DNA from: Candida dubliniensis CD36
Lineage: Eukaryota > Ascomycota > Pichiomycetes > Serinales > Debaryomycetaceae
Direction of reading: 5' to 3'
Assembly: GCF_000026945.1 (NCBI RefSeq)
Contig: NC_012863.1
Coordinates: 1,021,501 to 1,085,500, forward strand
DNA length: 64,000 bases
In this document: piece after piece, positions 61,256 through 64,000 of the stretch
How the letters are laid out: every line of letters starts with the position of its first letter
Numbering within the stretch: position 1 is the stretch's first letter
Made by a program: the position numbers and the translations under genes
Notes under the pieces: generated by a model
Seen by the model: the letters and a program-made list of their open reading frames with translations, nothing else
Database searches by the model: none
Told to the model about the DNA's origin: nothing

Positions 61256-64000
61256 CGTTGGTATATCTTTTAGAATATAGTATAATTTTGAATTGGTAAT
61301 ATAAACTAAAAAGAAAGAAAGTAACGTCTAATAAATATTTTGTAATACAACCAAGGAAATACGTTTCTCCACTTGAAAATGAAATAAAAAATTTCTATTA
61401 TGCTTTAAGGAATAGAATAGAAAAGAAAAAAAAAAATTCTCTTCGAGAAGTATTCTTGTTGATGTTGTAGCTAATGATGATGATATAGTATAATGATAAA
61501 TAAAAAACTACGACTAGGGGAAAAGAGAAATAATTAATTAAAGGTTGCAATGACCTTGGTGGTTATGCCATTTTGATTTTGTTCAATCTTTTTTTTTTTC
61601 CGGTTCAGTTAAATTGGGTGATTAATTTACAACTATTAATAATTCTTATTGTTAAAGATTTTACTTCTAAATAAAGAGACGTCGTGTATAAAGGTTCAAA
61701 GAGGGGGGGGTCCATTGGTGCTACCAACTGACATACATCCAAGGCAATTAATTTACATTTTCTCAATTAATTAATTCAAGAAAGCTTAATATTTTCAAAG
61801 TTTATTAAGGATTAACGTTGGTGGTGGTAGTACAGTGAAGGGAACACCCTGCATAAAGTTTAACCAGCTAATTCTTAACAATGTGGAAATAGTGACCAAT
61901 AGTTGCTTTTTGGTGTAAAAGAACTTACAAGGGTCGTGAGTGCATTAATTTTAGAAAGACGATGTATCTTCATAACAACTTGCAACCAAGAAAACAGTAG
62001 AAATTGTAGGCCGTAATTAACAAGGGTCAGACCTGTTTACATGACACGAAATTACAAATACGTCAGTAATGAGCCTTCATTGTATTTGAATAAAAAAAAT
62101 AGCTCAATTAGAACGGTAGGTCCAATTACCAGGAGATTTGCATCTACGAAGAGATTGTATTGGGGGAGATGACATATGTACATGTCAAAAGGCCAAGCTT
62201 CTAAGAAACTTTAGGCCCAACAAAGTACAGTAGGAAAAAAAAAAAAGTGGACTGTAGTACGCCATCAGAGGGGGGGGGGGAAGAACAATCGAAATTGTAA
62301 GGCCATCTCAAATAAGGTTGGAATGATAAGAAAAAAAAAAAAGTATCAATTAGAGAGTCTCTGCGAGATGAACTCATATACAATTGGTAACTTACTGAAA
62401 ATGACAGCCCAGCCATGGGTTTGGTTGTCAATATAAAAATAATCCGAAATTATTTTTTGTTGGTTTTTTCGTCTTTTTTAGAAAGAGATGAAGATCTTTA
62501 GTTAATAAAATAGACTAGAATTTTAGAAGACTAAAATTCCAATACTTTTTAGCCATTTTTTGGCATTAAATTTGATCCAAAAAAGGAATTACAACAAAAT
62601 ATTCTTCACATCTCTGTCTCGTCGCTACTGTCATCGTATCATGATAGTTTTCTTATTTTAAATGCAAGTTCAAGTTGTACCGAAATCATACGGAAAAATT
62701 ATAAGTATGTACACAAAATGTAGTTAATCCATGTAAACAAACAAAAAAAAATAAAATAAAAAACAATATCGAGTTGTTCCGATGAACAACCAATAATCCC
62801 AAATTCATAAACCGTTGTTACCTTTTCAACAAATTGATATTAACGACAATATACAAATTAATGAATGACTAATACAAATTTAATATCTTATCGTCTAATT
62901 TCCATCATTCTTTCCTTGTCTTTGATTAGACTTCGGTTTTCAAAAACCAAAATGACTTTAGTAAATCCTCTCTTTGTTGTAGGAAGTCTAAAAAACAATC
63001 TCTTGATAATACAAAGAAAAAAATCTATTGCATCAAGTTACAAAGACTAAAACAAAGGAGGAAGAAATGAATTATAAAATTTCCTTCGCTACTTTACTTT
63101 CCATTACCACCACCACCACTCCACTAAAGAAAAAAAAAAAAAATTTAACCGATCTTGCAGGAAATTATAGTAGTGTCTAATGTTCACTAAATGCTGGTAA
63201 TTGATTGATTAATATGGATTTTATTTTATTGGCTTGACCTTGTGTTTAAATTTTATCTACACCTAATAATTTGCTATTATAGGTTGTTTCCTAATTTATA
63301 TTAATTATAAATTGTAAATTGTATTAATTATTATACATGTCCACTTTTTAATACACTCCCAAGAAAGTTGACTTGTTGGTGGTCTGTGTAGGGGAGTGTT
63401 TATAACGTGTTGGTTGGTGTGTAGATGGTTTGTGTATGCATATTATTATGTGTGTATTGTATATGACGAATATGCATTGCATATACCGGATAGAATGGTG
63501 TAATTACAAGAAATTAAAGAACAAACCCAAAACCCACATAACAAAGATATATCTGGATGAAATAGCCTGTTCGATTAACAATAGGTTTTTGTTGTAAGAA
63601 AAAGAAGGATAAGAAACGAACAATAGAATAAAAATATCACACACAGAAAACTCAAAAAAGATTTAAGCAGTACGGACTTCCTGATGAGATTAGAAGGATC
63701 TATAATTTTTATTGTTTAAATTGAAAACTGCTCTTGCCATTGTCATTGTTGATCTTTTTCTTTCATCAACACCACCACCAATTCTCTTTCAAGAAAAAAA
63801 CAATAGAAAACAAACAAACAAGAAAGCCCCAACAAATATCAAGATGGAAGAGACGGACTGTAAAGCAAATAAACACATCTCGAGACAACTACTAGAAAGC
63901 TTTGATTGAGGCTTTAAATTAAAATATATCGTTCGATACTACTACAAAGTTACCTACGAAAGAAGGGGAACGAGCAACTGAATCTTGAGCATCTCTCTAT
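61256..64000. other. ZAP1 upstream region to window end, no gene found
   Basis: At least 2.7 kb gene-free. G-runs at about 61702-61710 and 62271-62281, A-runs at about 62235 and 62330, and a (CCA)n stretch near 63100-63120. AAGGT (61541-61545) and ACCTT (61553-61557) form half-site-like elements about 290 bp before the ZAP1 start. Short ORFs (62201-62431, 62865-63050, 63712-63909) show no motif. The next gene presumably lies beyond the window. Confidence 0.6.

Overview
This 64 kb window is yeast nuclear DNA of the CUG-Ser clade. It is very probably Candida albicans chromosome 4 around CEN4, or the same block in the close sibling C. dubliniensis. The evidence is AT-rich DNA, mostly intronless genes, intron-containing tRNA genes and very long gene-free promoters. 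The gene order (ZDS1, SCS7, RRN9, gap, RTS2, UBP, SSZ1, GYP1, MTD1, BAS1, GID8, an MNN2-family gene, PMT6, RTN1, TRM8, MRPL11, RNT1/DCR1, AGP3, ZAP1/CSR1) matches what I remember of that chromosome. I ran no database search. CTG codons should be read as serine.

Layout. Positions 1-5626 hold the 3' part of ZDS1, the sphingolipid hydroxylase SCS7 and the RNA polymerase I factor RRN9. Positions 5627-14895 are nearly gene-free. They contain one LTR-like remnant, one small membrane-protein ORF and a roughly 7.4 kb stretch with strong strand-composition switches. That stretch also has a 41-42 bp inverted repeat enclosing a broken WRKY-GCM1/FAR1-type zinc-finger gene. This is the candidate centromere. 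Positions 14896-23000 hold a mitochondrial protein, RTS2/Kin17, a ubiquitin protease and a membrane-anchored EEP-family hydrolase, with a second LTR-like remnant in the protease promoter. Two tandem tRNA-Gln genes follow at 23.1-23.3 kb.

Positions 24-34 kb form a run of plus-strand genes: the ribosome-associated chaperone SSZ1, the Rab GAP GYP1, the folate enzyme MTD1, the purine and one-carbon regulator BAS1, tRNA-Ile and the GID ubiquitin-ligase subunit GID8. Positions 34-42 kb carry a small membrane protein and two mannosylation genes (MNN2 family and PMT6) diverging from a 2 kb intergenic region. A third LTR-like remnant lies after PMT6. Positions 44.6-47.2 kb encode a large unrecognised low-complexity protein, followed by a GC-rich island that looks like a structured RNA gene. 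From 50 kb on come RTN1, TRM8, MRPL11, the Dicer-like RNase III RNT1/DCR1, AGP3 and the zinc regulator ZAP1/CSR1, which has at least 2.7 kb of gene-free upstream DNA running off the window.

The most interesting material is the pericentromeric interval: skew switches, the inverted repeat and the disrupted zinc-finger gene. After it come the unassigned RNA-like island at 47.75-48.06 kb and the three related LTR-like fragments. I saw no CRISPR array, virus or intact transposon.
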